A stretch of DNA of 64,000 nucleotides from Anaerocolumna sedimenticola (GTDB taxonomy: Bacteria > Bacillota > Clostridia > Lachnospirales > Lachnospiraceae). Below are positions 37,335-46,682 of this stretch, one piece after another. Location: positions 1,110,001 through 1,174,000 of the forward strand of contig NZ_CP048000.1 of NCBI RefSeq assembly GCF_009931695.1, written 5' to 3'. The notes under the pieces are model-generated. The model had not been told where the DNA came from and did no database searches. It saw only the letters and a program-made list of their open reading frames with translations. A program made the position numbers and the translations under genes. The stretch's first letter is position 1, and every line of letters starts with the position of its first letter.

Positions 37335-37748
37335 TTAGATTCGTTTATTTATCGCAGCAGCTATCATTTCTGCTTCTCCTGCTTTATAACTGTCATGAGC
37401 CCAGGTAATACGCACGGAATCGCCTATATATCTGGGGATGAGATGGATGTGAAAATGGAATACTGTCTGACCTGCTGCATCTCCATTGTTTTGCAGAATG
37501 TTCAAACCATCACACTTTAGCTCTTCCTGCATGGCTTTTGCTACTTTAGCCGCAACAACGAAAATTTTAGATGCGGTATCCTCATCCATCTCAAAAATGT
37601 TGGCAATGTGTTTCTTCGGTATTAAGACGGCATGTCCCTTGACTGCGGGAGAAATATCCATTATTACCTTAAAATCGTCATCTTCATACAGCGTAACAGA
37701 AGAAATTTCATTCCCAATAATCTTACAAAATATACAATTATTATTCAT
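37335..37748 (-). CDS. HIT family nucleotide-binding protein
   Basis: This 137-aa protein starts with NCIFCKIIGNEI and ends its core with the histidine triad HFHIHLIPR (H98, H100, H102). Members hydrolyse nucleotide phosphoramidates or dinucleoside polyphosphates; the physiological substrate is unclear. The N-terminal CxxC pair is common in bacterial Hint-like proteins. GGAGG lies upstream of the ATG. It is a single gene. Confidence 0.93.
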   Translation of the reverse strand: MNNNCIFCKIIGNEISSVTLYEDDDFKVIMDISPAVKGHAVLIPKKHIANIFEMDEDTASKIFVVAAKVAKAMQEELKCDGLNILQNNGDAAGQTVFHFHIHLIPRYIGDSVRITWAHDSYKAGEAEMIAAAINKRI

Positions 37749-37910
37749 ATTTCTGCCTCCAAAATCTTATAATTTATAATTCTACAATTTTTGTTTCATT
37801 TATAGCCTCTTATTAAGTATTTTAAAAGTGTTTACTGTCGTTTCTTGTAAACGAGATTTTATTGTATAATGTACCATATTCTGCTAATATTAGCTCAGGA
37901 GGTGAACAAA

Positions 37911-38654
37911 ATGTTTACGAAGGAAGAACAACAAAAGCTAACGGAATTAATGAATTCCAACAACGATTTTGCTTATTATTTTAACAAAGTTTCAAATGAA
38001 TGTAAGCTTCTTACCTCACAAATCTCTCATGAGTTACGTAACCCCCTAACCCTAATTAAAAGTACTGCACAATTAATTGAAACCGTAAATCCCGAAGTTA
38101 AGAACTTTAAATACTGGGATCAGTTAAAAGAAGATATTGACGGATTAGAAACTTTATTAATAGAGGTTAGTAAATTTAATCACAGTGAGTCAGTTAACAA
38201 GCAAAAGCAAAATTTCTTTCTTTTACTCAAATCGATAGTAAGCACCTTTCGACCCCTTGCCGAGCAAAACGGTATTGAATTGTCATTAACAATAGCAGAA
38301 GCTGATATCCCCTATTATATCAGCTATTCCTTAGACTCAGTTAAAATTAGCCAGGTCTTTACGAACTTGATTCGTAACGCTTTTGAAGCAACGGAAAGCG
38401 GCTGCTATATTAACATAGTATGCAAAGTATTTGCACCATCATATCTGACAATTGAAGTCCAAAATAACGGTAGAATGATACCCCCTGATGAATTGCCCAC
38501 TATTTTTAGACCATTTGTAACCTATAAGTCTGGTGGTTCCGGTCTTGGACTAGCGATTTCTTCCAATATCATTGCAGCTCATAACGGCACGATCGAAGTG
38601 ACCTCTTCTGAGGAGAAAACAAGCTTTATTATCCAATTGCCACTATTTGAATAA
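37911..38654 (+). CDS. Soluble sensor histidine kinase
   Basis: This 247-aa kinase has no membrane helix or recognisable sensor domain. The HisKA dimerisation helix carries H40 in SQISHELRNPLTLIK. The ATP-binding domain has the N box (FTNLIRNAFEAT) and the G2 box (KSGGSGLGLAISSNII). The G1 box is reduced to VQNNGRMIP. It resembles sporulation-type or cytosolic kinases of Clostridia, but no response regulator gene is adjacent. The start at 37911 has a perfect AGGAGG; the frame opens earlier at 37869 without one. Confidence 0.85.
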   Translation: MFTKEEQQKLTELMNSNNDFAYYFNKVSNECKLLTSQISHELRNPLTLIKSTAQLIETVNPEVKNFKYWDQLKEDIDGLETLLIEVSKFNHSESVNKQKQNFFLLLKSIVSTFRPLAEQNGIELSLTIAEADIPYYISYSLDSVKISQVFTNLIRNAFEATESGCYINIVCKVFAPSYLTIEVQNNGRMIPPDELPTIFRPFVTYKSGGSGLGLAISSNIIAAHNGTIEVTSSEEKTSFIIQLPLFE

Positions 38655-38751
38655 CAACTGTTTAAACAATATGGGAACTCCCCCCATACTGCTTATTCTG
38701 ACGTTCAGGACATAATTACACTTTACATAATTTTGACCCCAAATACCTGTT

Positions 38752-38791
38752 AATTTCAAAGGATTAGCTTAATAGCTAATCCTTTGAAATT
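38752..38791 (+). terminator. Perfect 18-bp hairpin after the kinase gene
   Basis: AATTTCAAAGGATTAGCT and its exact reverse complement enclose a TAAT loop. It ends in ATTTCCG, the same bases that follow the terminators carrying repeat family A. Confidence 0.7.
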
Positions 38792-38794
38792 TCC

Positions 38795-38821
38795 GACTAT
38801 TCAGTCACTGCGGTTCTAACG
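38795..38821 (+). repeat. Repeat family B, copy 2
   Basis: GACTATTCAGTCACTGCGG and the following bases match the minus strand of 20955-20981 at 26 of 27 positions. It lies just after a gene terminator, in gene orientation. Confidence 0.65.
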
Positions 38822-38973
38822 ATCAAAGCACAAGTGTACTTCGGCTTACAAAATATATAAAAATATAAATATTTCATAAGATGCATACTTTGGGCATGTT
38901 CTTCAATGCTGCGAAACAATCCGAAATTCCACATACAAAGTTAGTATAGTTCAATGATAGTATATATCTATAT

Positions 38974-39972
38974 TTATAAAATATTAAACTGAAATACCTG
39001 GTCAAAAGTTCGTAATGTTTTAAAATTCCCTTTTGCCGTAAGATCACCGGACATAAAAGCTCTCTGCATCGTCATACGGCCGTTTATTATTTTATTTATA
39101 ATATCATACGTGGTTCTAGCGTTAACATCCGCGTCTTCTTTTTCTCCATAAAAACAATTCAAGTTTATACCGTCTACTTCAATAACCATAGTCCTGTCAG
39201 TATCCGTCATAGTAATAGCATAAATGGCTTTAAAATCATTCAGAGGATGGAAATTTTCTTTCAGATTTCGTATAAACTCCTGATGATTTTCATTTTCCTG
39301 TGTACCAAGCATTCCCTTAAATATTTGAGCCAATTCCTCAATATCCTCTTTCTGTTTTTTAACATAAGTATCATCCGATACATACATGGATAATTGTTCA
39401 CTTTCCTGAGGTGTTAAATCAATGGAAGCAGACCTTAAAACATTGTTTCGAATGACTGAATTGCTTACCGGGAGCATTTTTGTTTTCTGATTAATTATCT
39501 TGTAGAATAATTCTGCCTGTTTCTCAATAATCTGCCCATATGCAGAATTAGTCTCAAAGTCTACGTGATCCTCAACATAAGCACGCAGACCATTGCAGGC
39601 AATTCCTCCCAGCATTTCCCAGGCTTTAATTAAATACAGCTCTGCTTCTCTTTCTCCATAAGAATTCGCCATAACCACAGGAAGCATATATAATTTACTG
39701 ATATGTTCCTTATCTGCATAAAGCCAGCAGGCATCCAGGAATTGCTGCATATACCCTCCAATACCCAGCCATTCCACTGTAGTAGCCAATATAACACCGT
39801 CAGCTTCTTTTAAGGTTTTAGGCAAAACAGCAATCGCATTTTTTTCTTCATATAAGTTATACCTGACAACATTAACACGAATTTCATTTAAGACCTCGGT
39901 TAATTTATTAATAACGTATAAAGTAGGATCCTCTATAAGTCCCCTTCCGCCATAATAAATATTTACATTCAT
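38974..39972 (-). CDS. Flavodoxin-like plus SCP2 sterol-carrier domain protein
   Basis: In this 332-aa protein residues 1-165 resemble an NADPH-dependent FMN reductase/flavodoxin fold (NVNIYYGGRGLIED, then ADGVILATTVEWLGIGGYMQQFLDACW). Residues about 230-332 look like an SCP2 domain (MTDTDRTMVIEVDG, TTYDIINKIINGRMTMQRAFMSGDLTAKGN), a lipid-binding fold. The combination suggests redox chemistry on a hydrophobic ligand, but this is not established. Its ATG lies four bases after the rhomboid gene stop, so it is the third gene of the glpK operon. Confidence 0.75.
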   Translation of the reverse strand: MNVNIYYGGRGLIEDPTLYVINKLTEVLNEIRVNVVRYNLYEEKNAIAVLPKTLKEADGVILATTVEWLGIGGYMQQFLDACWLYADKEHISKLYMLPVVMANSYGEREAELYLIKAWEMLGGIACNGLRAYVEDHVDFETNSAYGQIIEKQAELFYKIINQKTKMLPVSNSVIRNNVLRSASIDLTPQESEQLSMYVSDDTYVKKQKEDIEELAQIFKGMLGTQENENHQEFIRNLKENFHPLNDFKAIYAITMTDTDRTMVIEVDGINLNCFYGEKEDADVNARTTYDIINKIINGRMTMQRAFMSGDLTAKGNFKTLRTFDQVFQFNIL

Positions 39973-39975
39973 GTT

Positions 39976-41052
39976 TTAACCCCTTTCCGGTTCCTTTTTC
40001 TTATGTTTACGATACAAGATGGCTGCAAGTACAATACCCGCTAACAGTCCTCCGATATGAGCGGCATTATCCACACCCTGACTTGTCAGGCCTCCATATA
40101 AGCTGAATATTACGAATAGAATAATCTGCCTTGTACTAATATCCTCCAGCCGGCCTTTATTTACTGCAACAATATAAGCCATAGCGCCTACCACTCCGAA
40201 TATAGCACCGGAAGCACCTATAGAAATGGTATTTAAATTATTTACCATATTATAACTCATGGATGCAATCCCTGCAATAATTCCTGAACCAAAATAGATT
40301 AATAAATACCTCCACTTACCGGAAGCCCTTTCCACATTATCACCAATAATAAGCAGTACAATCATGTTATTGGCTAGATGTTCCATACCTCCATGCAAAA
40401 ACATGTAAGTAAATAAACGGTAATATTCATCCTTATATTTTATCGCAGGCCAATATAATGCTCCCGCATCTACAATACCATTATTTAAAAAGGGTATATA
40501 ACCTCTTTCTATGATAAAAAATACAAGTATATTCAAAAGCACCAGAAAGGTATTGCATTTTGCAAAATATTTTGTCCAAAAAGAACCGGTTACTGCATTT
40601 TCCCTGAATTCGTCAGGAGAATTAAGAAATGGTTCTGCCCCCGAACCGGAAATCTGCAAACTTAATAAAATATCCTCTAATTCACTTCGAGTACCCACAA
40701 AATCAGGGTTCTGGTCCTCATAAATAATCAACCTTACATGAAGAGTATCGATAATCCATACATTCCTTCCGCTTAACGTAAGATTACGCACAGCTTCTAC
40801 GTGATCGGTACAGATAATAGCCTGAATATGGATAGAAGTAAATCCCTTCTCCGAATAATTCTTATATAGCTGTGCTTGAATATTTTTAAACTGGTCATAA
40901 GTAAATTCAGTACCTGCCTTAAAATCAAAAATTGCAAATATATTAATTTCATTATCAAAAGTATGATAAAGAAGATAAATGCCTTTGACATTTACCTCCA
41001 CCTTTTGAAATCCCTTTTCAACTAGTTTGGTTCTGATTTTCTCAATGATCAT
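39976..41052 (-). CDS. Rhomboid family intramembrane serine protease
   Basis: This 358-aa protein has a soluble N-terminal domain of about 160 residues, then six or seven membrane helices. The catalytic serine S281 lies in GASGAIFG and the histidine H332 in AHIGGLLAG. The HGGMEHLANNM motif provides the oxyanion His/Asn. Rhomboids cleave transmembrane substrates within the membrane. The N-terminal domain is of the type seen in Gram-positive YqgP-like proteins. It starts six bases after glpK. Confidence 0.9.
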   Translation of the reverse strand: MIIEKIRTKLVEKGFQKVEVNVKGIYLLYHTFDNEINIFAIFDFKAGTEFTYDQFKNIQAQLYKNYSEKGFTSIHIQAIICTDHVEAVRNLTLSGRNVWIIDTLHVRLIIYEDQNPDFVGTRSELEDILLSLQISGSGAEPFLNSPDEFRENAVTGSFWTKYFAKCNTFLVLLNILVFFIIERGYIPFLNNGIVDAGALYWPAIKYKDEYYRLFTYMFLHGGMEHLANNMIVLLIIGDNVERASGKWRYLLIYFGSGIIAGIASMSYNMVNNLNTISIGASGAIFGVVGAMAYIVAVNKGRLEDISTRQIILFVIFSLYGGLTSQGVDNAAHIGGLLAGIVLAAILYRKHKKKEPERG

Positions 41053-41058
41053 ATAAAT

Positions 41059-42549
41059 TTATTCCGTCCATTCAAAAGATCGCTGTACAGCCCTCTTCCA
41101 ACCATGTATTAATTTGTCTCTCTGCTCTTTTATCATATCTGATGTAAAGGTCCTGGATAAGGCCCAATTTTCTTTAATTTCGGTTTTATCTTTCCAATAT
41201 CCTGTAGCCAGCCCTGCAAGATAAGCTGCTCCCAGAGCCGTAGTTTCAATACAGGACGGTCTATGTACAACTACATCCAGTATATCTGCCTGAAACTGCA
41301 TGAGAAAATTATTTGCAGACGCACCGCCATCTACTTTTAAGGTTTTTAAAGTATTTCCTGCATCCTGTTCCATGGCTTTTAATACATCATACGTCTGATA
41401 AGCAATAGATTCTAACGTTGCGCGTACTAAATGCTCTTTATTAAAACCTCTCGTTATACCTACTATGGTACCTCTTGCATACTGATCCCAATACGGTGCA
41501 CCAAGACCTGAAAAAGCAGGAACCACATACACACCACTGCTGTCTTTTACTGCCGCAGCCAATTCTTCCGATTCAGCTGCCGACTTTATGATACCCAGCT
41601 CGTCTCGCAGCCATTGGATTGCTGCTCCCGCCACAAATACACTGCCCTCTAAGGCATACTGCACCTTATCCTTTTCACTTGCTGCTATAGTAGTTAATAA
41701 TCCATTTTGGGATGAAATAGCCTCTTCCCCGGTATTCATAAGTAAAAAGCAACCTGTTCCATAGGTATTCTTAACTTCTCCCCGTTCGAAACAGCATTGT
41801 CCAAAAAGAGCCGCCTGCTGATCTCCGGCGACACCAGCAATAGGTATTGTACCTCCTAACAGCCCGGAATCCGTATGACCGTAGATATAGCTGGATGGTT
41901 TAACATCCGGAAGCATGGACCTTGGAATATTTAATTTATTTAATATCTCTTCATCCCATTGTAATTTATGAATGTCAAATAACATCGTTCTGGAGGCGTT
42001 GGTATAGTCAGTGACAAAAACCCTTCCATTAGTAAGATTCCATATTAACCAGGTATCAACCGTACCAAATAATAAATTACCTGCTTCTGCTTCTTTTCTT
42101 GCACCCTCTACATGATCTAATATCCATTTAATTTTCGTACCGGAAAAGTATGCATCAGGTATTAATCCGGTTTTGTTTCGTATAATCTTGTCGAATCCGG
42201 ACTTCTTTAATTCCTGTATCATATCCGAGGTTCTTCTGCATTGCCATACAATTGCATTGTAAACAGGCTCACCGGTATATTTATTCCATACAATGGTTGT
42301 TTCCCTTTGGTTTGTAATTCCGATAGACGCTATTTCATCTGCGTTTGCTCCTACTTTAGCCATAGCCTCTGCCGCTACACTAATCTGTGATGACCAAATC
42401 TCCATAGGATTATGTTCCACCCAGCCGGCAACCGGATAGATCTGTTCAAATTCTTTCTGAGCAATACTAAGAATTTGCCCCCTTTTATCAAATAATATAC
42501 ATCTGGAACTGGTAGTTCCCTGGTCCAACGCCATTACATATTTTTTCAC
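41059..42549 (-). CDS. glpK: Glycerol kinase
   Basis: The 496-aa FGGY-family kinase begins [18 protein letters not shown]. It shows [25 protein letters not shown], and the second FGGY signature near [17 protein letters not shown]. It phosphorylates glycerol to glycerol 3-phosphate. The start is a GTG at 42549, preceded by GGAGGG at six-base spacing; the frame could open at 42564 but would overlap that site. No glpF or glpD is beside it. It is followed tightly by rhomboid and flavodoxin/SCP2 genes. Confidence 0.95.
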   Translation of the reverse strand: MKKYVMALDQGTTSSRCILFDKRGQILSIAQKEFEQIYPVAGWVEHNPMEIWSSQISVAAEAMAKVGANADEIASIGITNQRETTIVWNKYTGEPVYNAIVWQCRRTSDMIQELKKSGFDKIIRNKTGLIPDAYFSGTKIKWILDHVEGARKEAEAGNLLFGTVDTWLIWNLTNGRVFVTDYTNASRTMLFDIHKLQWDEEILNKLNIPRSMLPDVKPSSYIYGHTDSGLLGGTIPIAGVAGDQQAALFGQCCFERGEVKNTYGTGCFLLMNTGEEAISSQNGLLTTIAASEKDKVQYALEGSVFVAGAAIQWLRDELGIIKSAAESEELAAAVKDSSGVYVVPAFSGLGAPYWDQYARGTIVGITRGFNKEHLVRATLESIAYQTYDVLKAMEQDAGNTLKTLKVDGGASANNFLMQFQADILDVVVHRPSCIETTALGAAYLAGLATGYWKDKTEIKENWALSRTFTSDMIKEQRDKLIHGWKRAVQRSFEWTE

Positions 42550-42576
42550 GTAAATTCCCTCCACATTATCGTTTTT

Positions 42577-42615
42577 TACTAATAAAAAAGCTATGGAATA
42601 AACGATTCCTTATGG
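42577..42615 (-). terminator. Terminator of the Tad/DUF6382 operon
   Basis: On the minus strand ATAAGGAAT pairs with ATTCCAT (one bulge), followed by TTTTTTATTAG. It sits between the FHA reading frame and glpK. Confidence 0.65.
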
Positions 42616-42695
42616 TAGATTATACTATTCTTTCGCTTTTAATACAAGGGAACTTCTATTTAACTTATGTATATAACTGACTACTATTAATTGTT

Positions 42696-44361
42696 CTATT
42701 TTTCACTGTTAACTGACCATACGTATTTTGTTTGTGATAACATTATTTCATCTTTATCAGCTAAAAGGTAGGGTTTATTCTCCGTTAATTTAATTCCATT
42801 TAAATAGGAACCGTTGGTTGAGTTTAAATCAGTTAGAAAAATACTCTCTCCTTCTTTTGTAATTCTTGCATGGCGGCGGCTTACGGAGGTACTTTCAGCG
42901 ACAAGGTCTGACCCTTTTGTTTGCTTACCTATTACAAACGGAAAATGATCTACTTTTATCTTCTTATTATCCGATTCAACAGAAATTAAAAAATAAGTTA
43001 TATTGGGTACTATTTTTGACAGAATTACTGTTTTATTTTGTTCCGGATCATCCTTCTCTCTCCATAAAACTTGAGTTTTATCATATTTCAAATTATTTAT
43101 ATAATTTTTTCTGAAACTATTATATTATTATTGGATTCCGTTTGACTAGATTGATAATGTGTATCCGGTTGATAATCTGTATCTGGTTGATAATCTGTAT
43201 CTAACTGATAATCTGTATCCGGTTGTTGAGTCCCCGCCTTTTGCCGATTTTCATACGGTTCCACATAATCCACGTCTTTTTTCAACCGGGTTCGTTTATT
43301 GTTTTTATCAAATAACTTAATAAGAATAAATATTTCTATAGCACAAATAATTATTATACAACAAATGAGTTTAATCATATCAATATGAGTTCCAAAAGTG
43401 TTATGCAGTAATTTCAATTGTAAGGCCAATATAAAAACCAGAAGCCCTATGAATATAGAAGCCGAAGCCAGGATATATATTTTCCATCCAAAATAATAGA
43501 TTTCCCTTTCCACTTCCACTTCTTCCAGTACGGCATATGTATTAACTTTTCTTTATCCATAATACTGTTCCCAAACCAGTTTCTTATAAAGTTATTCAAG
43601 GACTTTTGGATCTTTTTCGATCGAGAATCCTGATTTAAATCCTCCATAATTTTTTTGGAAATTGAATTGTATTTTTTTATCGGGTTATTATTTTGTATTT
43701 TGTTTTTATTTGGAATTTTGTTATGATTCTGAATTTTATTGTCAGTATTTTGGGTGTTACCCTGTTCGTTTATTTTATTTACATTATCCATACTGATTTT
43801 TCTAACTTTGGGTTCCTTGCATTTATTATCTAATTCCTTTAATAATTTCTCAAATGTACAGCCTACCTCTTTACTTTCTTTATACATTGCATAAATCAGT
43901 AATACGGCTGCTTCCTCCTTATAATCTACTTTGTTCATAAGATATTCCATAAATTTGCTTAATTGTTCCCGGATATCCACCTGCTGCCCTATCAGATGGC
44001 ATAATTCTATTTTATTTGATGTATCATCCATAAAGATATAATTGGGCTCTATAATAAAGTCATTTTCAGATAGTAAATACTCGCCGCTGTTTTTTATTGT
44101 TTCAATTATTTGGCTAAGTATCATTTTAATATCATTATAATTATAGGATTTGTTTTGAAACGTGTCCCATATGGAAGTTTTAGCAGTTATGTCATAATAA
44201 AATAAATCCATATGATCAATACATCTTACTTCTGTTTTTAAAATACCAGGAATGGAATTGTTTAACAGCATTTTTACTCCAAAAGTGGATACTATACCCT
44301 CCATACCTTTTAAAACCAAATAATTATTGTGCATATCTCTTACATATTCTGCCTGTATCAT
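42696..44361 (-). pseudogene. DUF6382-TM-FHA domain protein, split by two frameshifts
   Basis: Three consecutive frames together match one known architecture of about 555 aa. The DUF6382 domain (residues 1-180) is followed by an Asn/Lys-rich linker, two membrane helices (YYFGWKIYILASASIF...), a linker with DTDYQP repeats, and an FHA domain with SRRHARI and DLNSTNGSYLNG. One extra A in the T4 run at 43547-43550 (plus strand) joins frames 1 and 2 (KVNTYAVLEEVEVEREIYY). One extra A in the T6 run at 43105-43110 joins frames 2 and 3. FHA domains bind phosphothreonine. It is the last gene of the Tad operon, beginning shortly after a TadE gene. It may be a real pseudogene or the result of homopolymer errors. 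Confidence 0.8.
43151..43222 (-). repeat. Four tandem 18-bp units inside the DUF6382-FHA gene
   Basis: Units of TTGATAATCTGTATCYRG type (plus strand) encode Asp-Thr-Asp/His-Tyr-Gln-Pro/Leu repeats in the linker before the FHA domain. Units differ at one to three positions. Confidence 0.85.
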
Positions 44362-44374
44362 AAAATACCTCCAT

Positions 44375-44956
44375 TTAATTACTGAATTTATTTAATATCT
44401 CTTGCAGCTTTTTTAATGACTCACTCAATACTGGTATTTTATCAGCAACACTGAAAAAGATATCAAAGATACGTATAAATTCTGCATTATTTTCAATCGG
44501 TACTTTATTTTGGGCTGTTATTGATGTACCGCTTTCTGCAAATAAAGGCATCAGCCCAATAAACGGCAGTCCCATCTCAGCTTTTATTTGCAGATTAATA
44601 TGAGTATGGCTGGCTTCTACATTAATTGAATTTACTTTGGCAATAAATAATCCGTTAGTTAATTGCAGTTGTATATCATTGCAGATCTTCTGTTCTTTTT
44701 CCTTAAGATTATCTTCTAAGGAATATAATAAACCTCTTTTATAATATTTATCATAATTAATAACCCCCGTTTGCATATCTGCCTCATATTGAATGAAATC
44801 TCTGCCTTTTATTAAGTATTCATCCAGAATAGCTTCTAATTTATCCTGATCATGCAGATAAAAACCTAAATAGATTAGACTGGTTATTATGAATAAAATT
44901 GTTGGGAATATCAGTGCGGCTTCAATGGTATAACTTCCTTTTACCATTTTTAACAT
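44375..44956 (-). CDS. TadE-like pilus assembly protein
   Basis: This 193-aa protein has the class III/TadE-like N-terminus KGSYTIEAALIFPTILFII (about residues 6-24): a Glu at the fifth position of the hydrophobic stretch, then one membrane helix and an extracellular domain. TadE pseudopilins are processed by the prepilin peptidase and assist Flp pilus assembly. It overlaps the upstream small prepilin peptidase gene by seven bases. GGGGGTGA lies seven bases before the ATG at 44956. It ends 13 bases before the DUF6382 gene. Confidence 0.82.
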   Translation of the reverse strand: MLKMVKGSYTIEAALIFPTILFIITSLIYLGFYLHDQDKLEAILDEYLIKGRDFIQYEADMQTGVINYDKYYKRGLLYSLEDNLKEKEQKICNDIQLQLTNGLFIAKVNSINVEASHTHINLQIKAEMGLPFIGLMPLFAESGTSITAQNKVPIENNAEFIRIFDIFFSVADKIPVLSESLKKLQEILNKFSN

Positions 44957-45381
44957 ATCAAAATCACCCCCAAATACCCTATAAATATAAATGGGATAAA
45001 TGGAATCGTTGCTTTTTTATTAACTTTTTTAATGAGTATTAATCCAATTGAAAATATGGCAGAGACAAATAACCCATAGGTAAGTGTAAATGCTGCTACA
45101 GGAAAACCTAATCCAATTCCGATTATACTTACAATAAGCCCATCTCCAATCCCTATTTGCCCCCTTGTTACCAGGGTCAGTAAAAACAACAGCAATCCTA
45201 AACCTAATCCGGCAACCCGGCTCCAAACTGTAATCTCCCCTGTTATGAAAGAGCAGATACATATAATTAAGCATCCTATACCTATTAAAACCACATGCAC
45301 TCTCTTCTTTTTTATATCCTGCCAGCTGCAAATCACAAGCCAGATACAAACAAAAAGAGTGATTAAATAATCCATATTCAC
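44950..45381 (-). CDS. Small A24 prepilin peptidase (TadV/CpaA type)
   Basis: This 143-aa protein has four or more membrane helices. The two catalytic aspartates are visible as CSWQDIKKKRVH (first Asp near residue 22) and GIGDGL. TadV-type peptidases cleave the leader of Flp pilins and TadE/F pseudopilins at the membrane. This is the second such gene in the locus; the other is at 54303-55016. It overlaps the next TadE gene. Confidence 0.85.
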   Translation of the reverse strand: MNMDYLITLFVCIWLVICSWQDIKKKRVHVVLIGIGCLIICICSFITGEITVWSRVAGLGLGLLLFLLTLVTRGQIGIGDGLIVSIIGIGLGFPVAAFTLTYGLFVSAIFSIGLILIKKVNKKATIPFIPFIFIGYLGVILIC

Positions 45382-45463
45382 TATTCTAATACCATACCTT
45401 TCCGGTTCTTTAGTCTTTAATGAACAAGTTGAATATATAATATAAATTTATCTTAATATTGTC

Positions 45464-46415
45464 CTATTTTTCCTTTGCATTACATCTGGTACATAAACTT
45501 CGATTGCCTGTCTCTGATATAGGAATTGTTATTATTGTCCGCTTCAGACCACTGCAGTTTAAATCATTGTGATAACGGTCCCCTGAATCAGTTATATACA
45601 CGCTTGTTACTCCTATGCTTTTTCCCCCGCATATACTGCATTTTTTATATTTACCGCCGGAATTATTTCGTAATATATCAATCTGTTCAAAATCAACTTC
45701 ATGAATGGATAAATCCAGGTATGTACAGTCTTTAAACAAGTGGTATACGGTTCCTGTTTCGGTTATATAAACCATTTTCTCATTACCCTTATCAGAATCA
45801 GCAGGCGGTGTATTTTTAACAGCAACTTCATGTCCGTTCCATCCACGCATACGTACTCTTTGAATAACAGGTATATCCTTAATTGATATAAAAAGCAAAG
45901 GAAGTTTGATATTATATGACAATATAATGTCAATCGTATCGTCTTCTTTCATAAAGCTTGACAGATAGGTATGTATACCATCAAAACCATTCCTAATGCA
46001 GAAACGGTCAATTTTATTTTTATCAAGATAATCCTGTATTTTAATTTTGTAATAAGTGCTGTCAATACTTTTAGCTATGGCTGCCTCTAGGCTTGTTTTA
46101 AGCTTATTATTTTTATTTTCAGTCTGCTCTTCCTGTGATTTTTTGTTCGTTGCTTCTTCTAAGCTATTTTCTTTCTCTTTATCCTTATTATTTTCTTCTT
46201 CCTTTTTCTCATATTCTTTGATGGAATCATATACATAGGCATATTTAGCAGTATAAAATCCTGTTTCGGTAATTGCATACTGAAGATTTTCCTGAATTCT
46301 TATAATTTGTAAAAAATAAGCGAAAGCAATAATTATATAAATAAAAATTGGTAATACCAGGGCTGCTTCTATGGTCAGGGAACCGATTGCACCTTGATTT
46401 GGCTTTTTTTTTTCA
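45464..46415 (-). pseudogene. TadE-like protein with duplicated Cys/His motif, frameshift at the start
   Basis: A frame ending at 45464 can be read back to about 46404 without a stop, but it lacks a start. The ATG at 46415 (AAAGGA upstream) is one frame off, because the following A run is nine long (46404-46412). Eight would give M-K-K-K-P-N-Q-G-A-I-G-S followed by LTIEAALVLPIFIYIIIAF, a classic TadE N-terminus, and about 316 aa. The middle is Lys/Glu-rich. The C-terminal 100 residues hold two repeats of VYITxTG-x-x-YH-x4-C-x-x-L followed by CxxC, a likely metal-binding unit. Indel error or slippage is equally possible. Confidence 0.7.
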
Positions 46416-46419
46416 TTTT

Positions 46420-46682
46420 ATTGTATTTCCTTTCAACCTTTACCTCATTTTAGGTAACTATTATCTAGTTTCGTAATTACCTATTTACCTTATTACAAAA
46501 ACCAGTGGTTATTTAGTTAATTTAGAATGGATAGGGATATCCGTTCAAGAAAAAGTGTTTTGGATGATGTTTTCTTGGAGAGAGAAATTGTTGATTTAAT
46601 AGTTATTTTTAAGATATTTAGATAAGAACGGATATCCCAATCCATTCTAAATAAGATACATTCGATATAAAATGAAACAGTT
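46420..46682. other. Structured spacer in the tad operon
   Basis: This 263-bp region has no gene. It holds the GTTTCGTAATTACCTA motif (46467-46483) and the large inverted repeat at 46520-46652. Confidence 0.55.
46520..46652. repeat. 133-bp inverted repeat with 27-bp arms
   Basis: ATTTAGAATGGATAGGGATA and the rest of the left arm (46520-46546) match the reverse complement of 46626-46652 at 26 of 27 positions. A smaller CAAGAAAA/TTTTCTTG pair lies within. The structure lies between the DUF5702 and TadE genes. Confidence 0.8.

Larger units (their letters stand above)
38655..38973. other. Convergent intergenic region with hairpin and repeat family B
   Basis: These 319 bases hold the kinase terminator (38752-38791), repeat family B copy 2 (38795-38821) and AT-rich sequence. 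GCATACTTTGGGCA near 38882 also resembles GCATACTTTGTGCA near 20918, close to repeat copy 1. No gene is seen. Confidence 0.5.

Noticed and set aside
38752..38791. Operator palindrome for a regulator
   Set aside because: An exact 18-bp stem with a four-base loop right after a gene is better explained as a transcript-end hairpin.
43151..43222. CRISPR-like short repeats
   Set aside because: The 18-bp units are contiguous without spacers and encode an in-frame peptide repeat.
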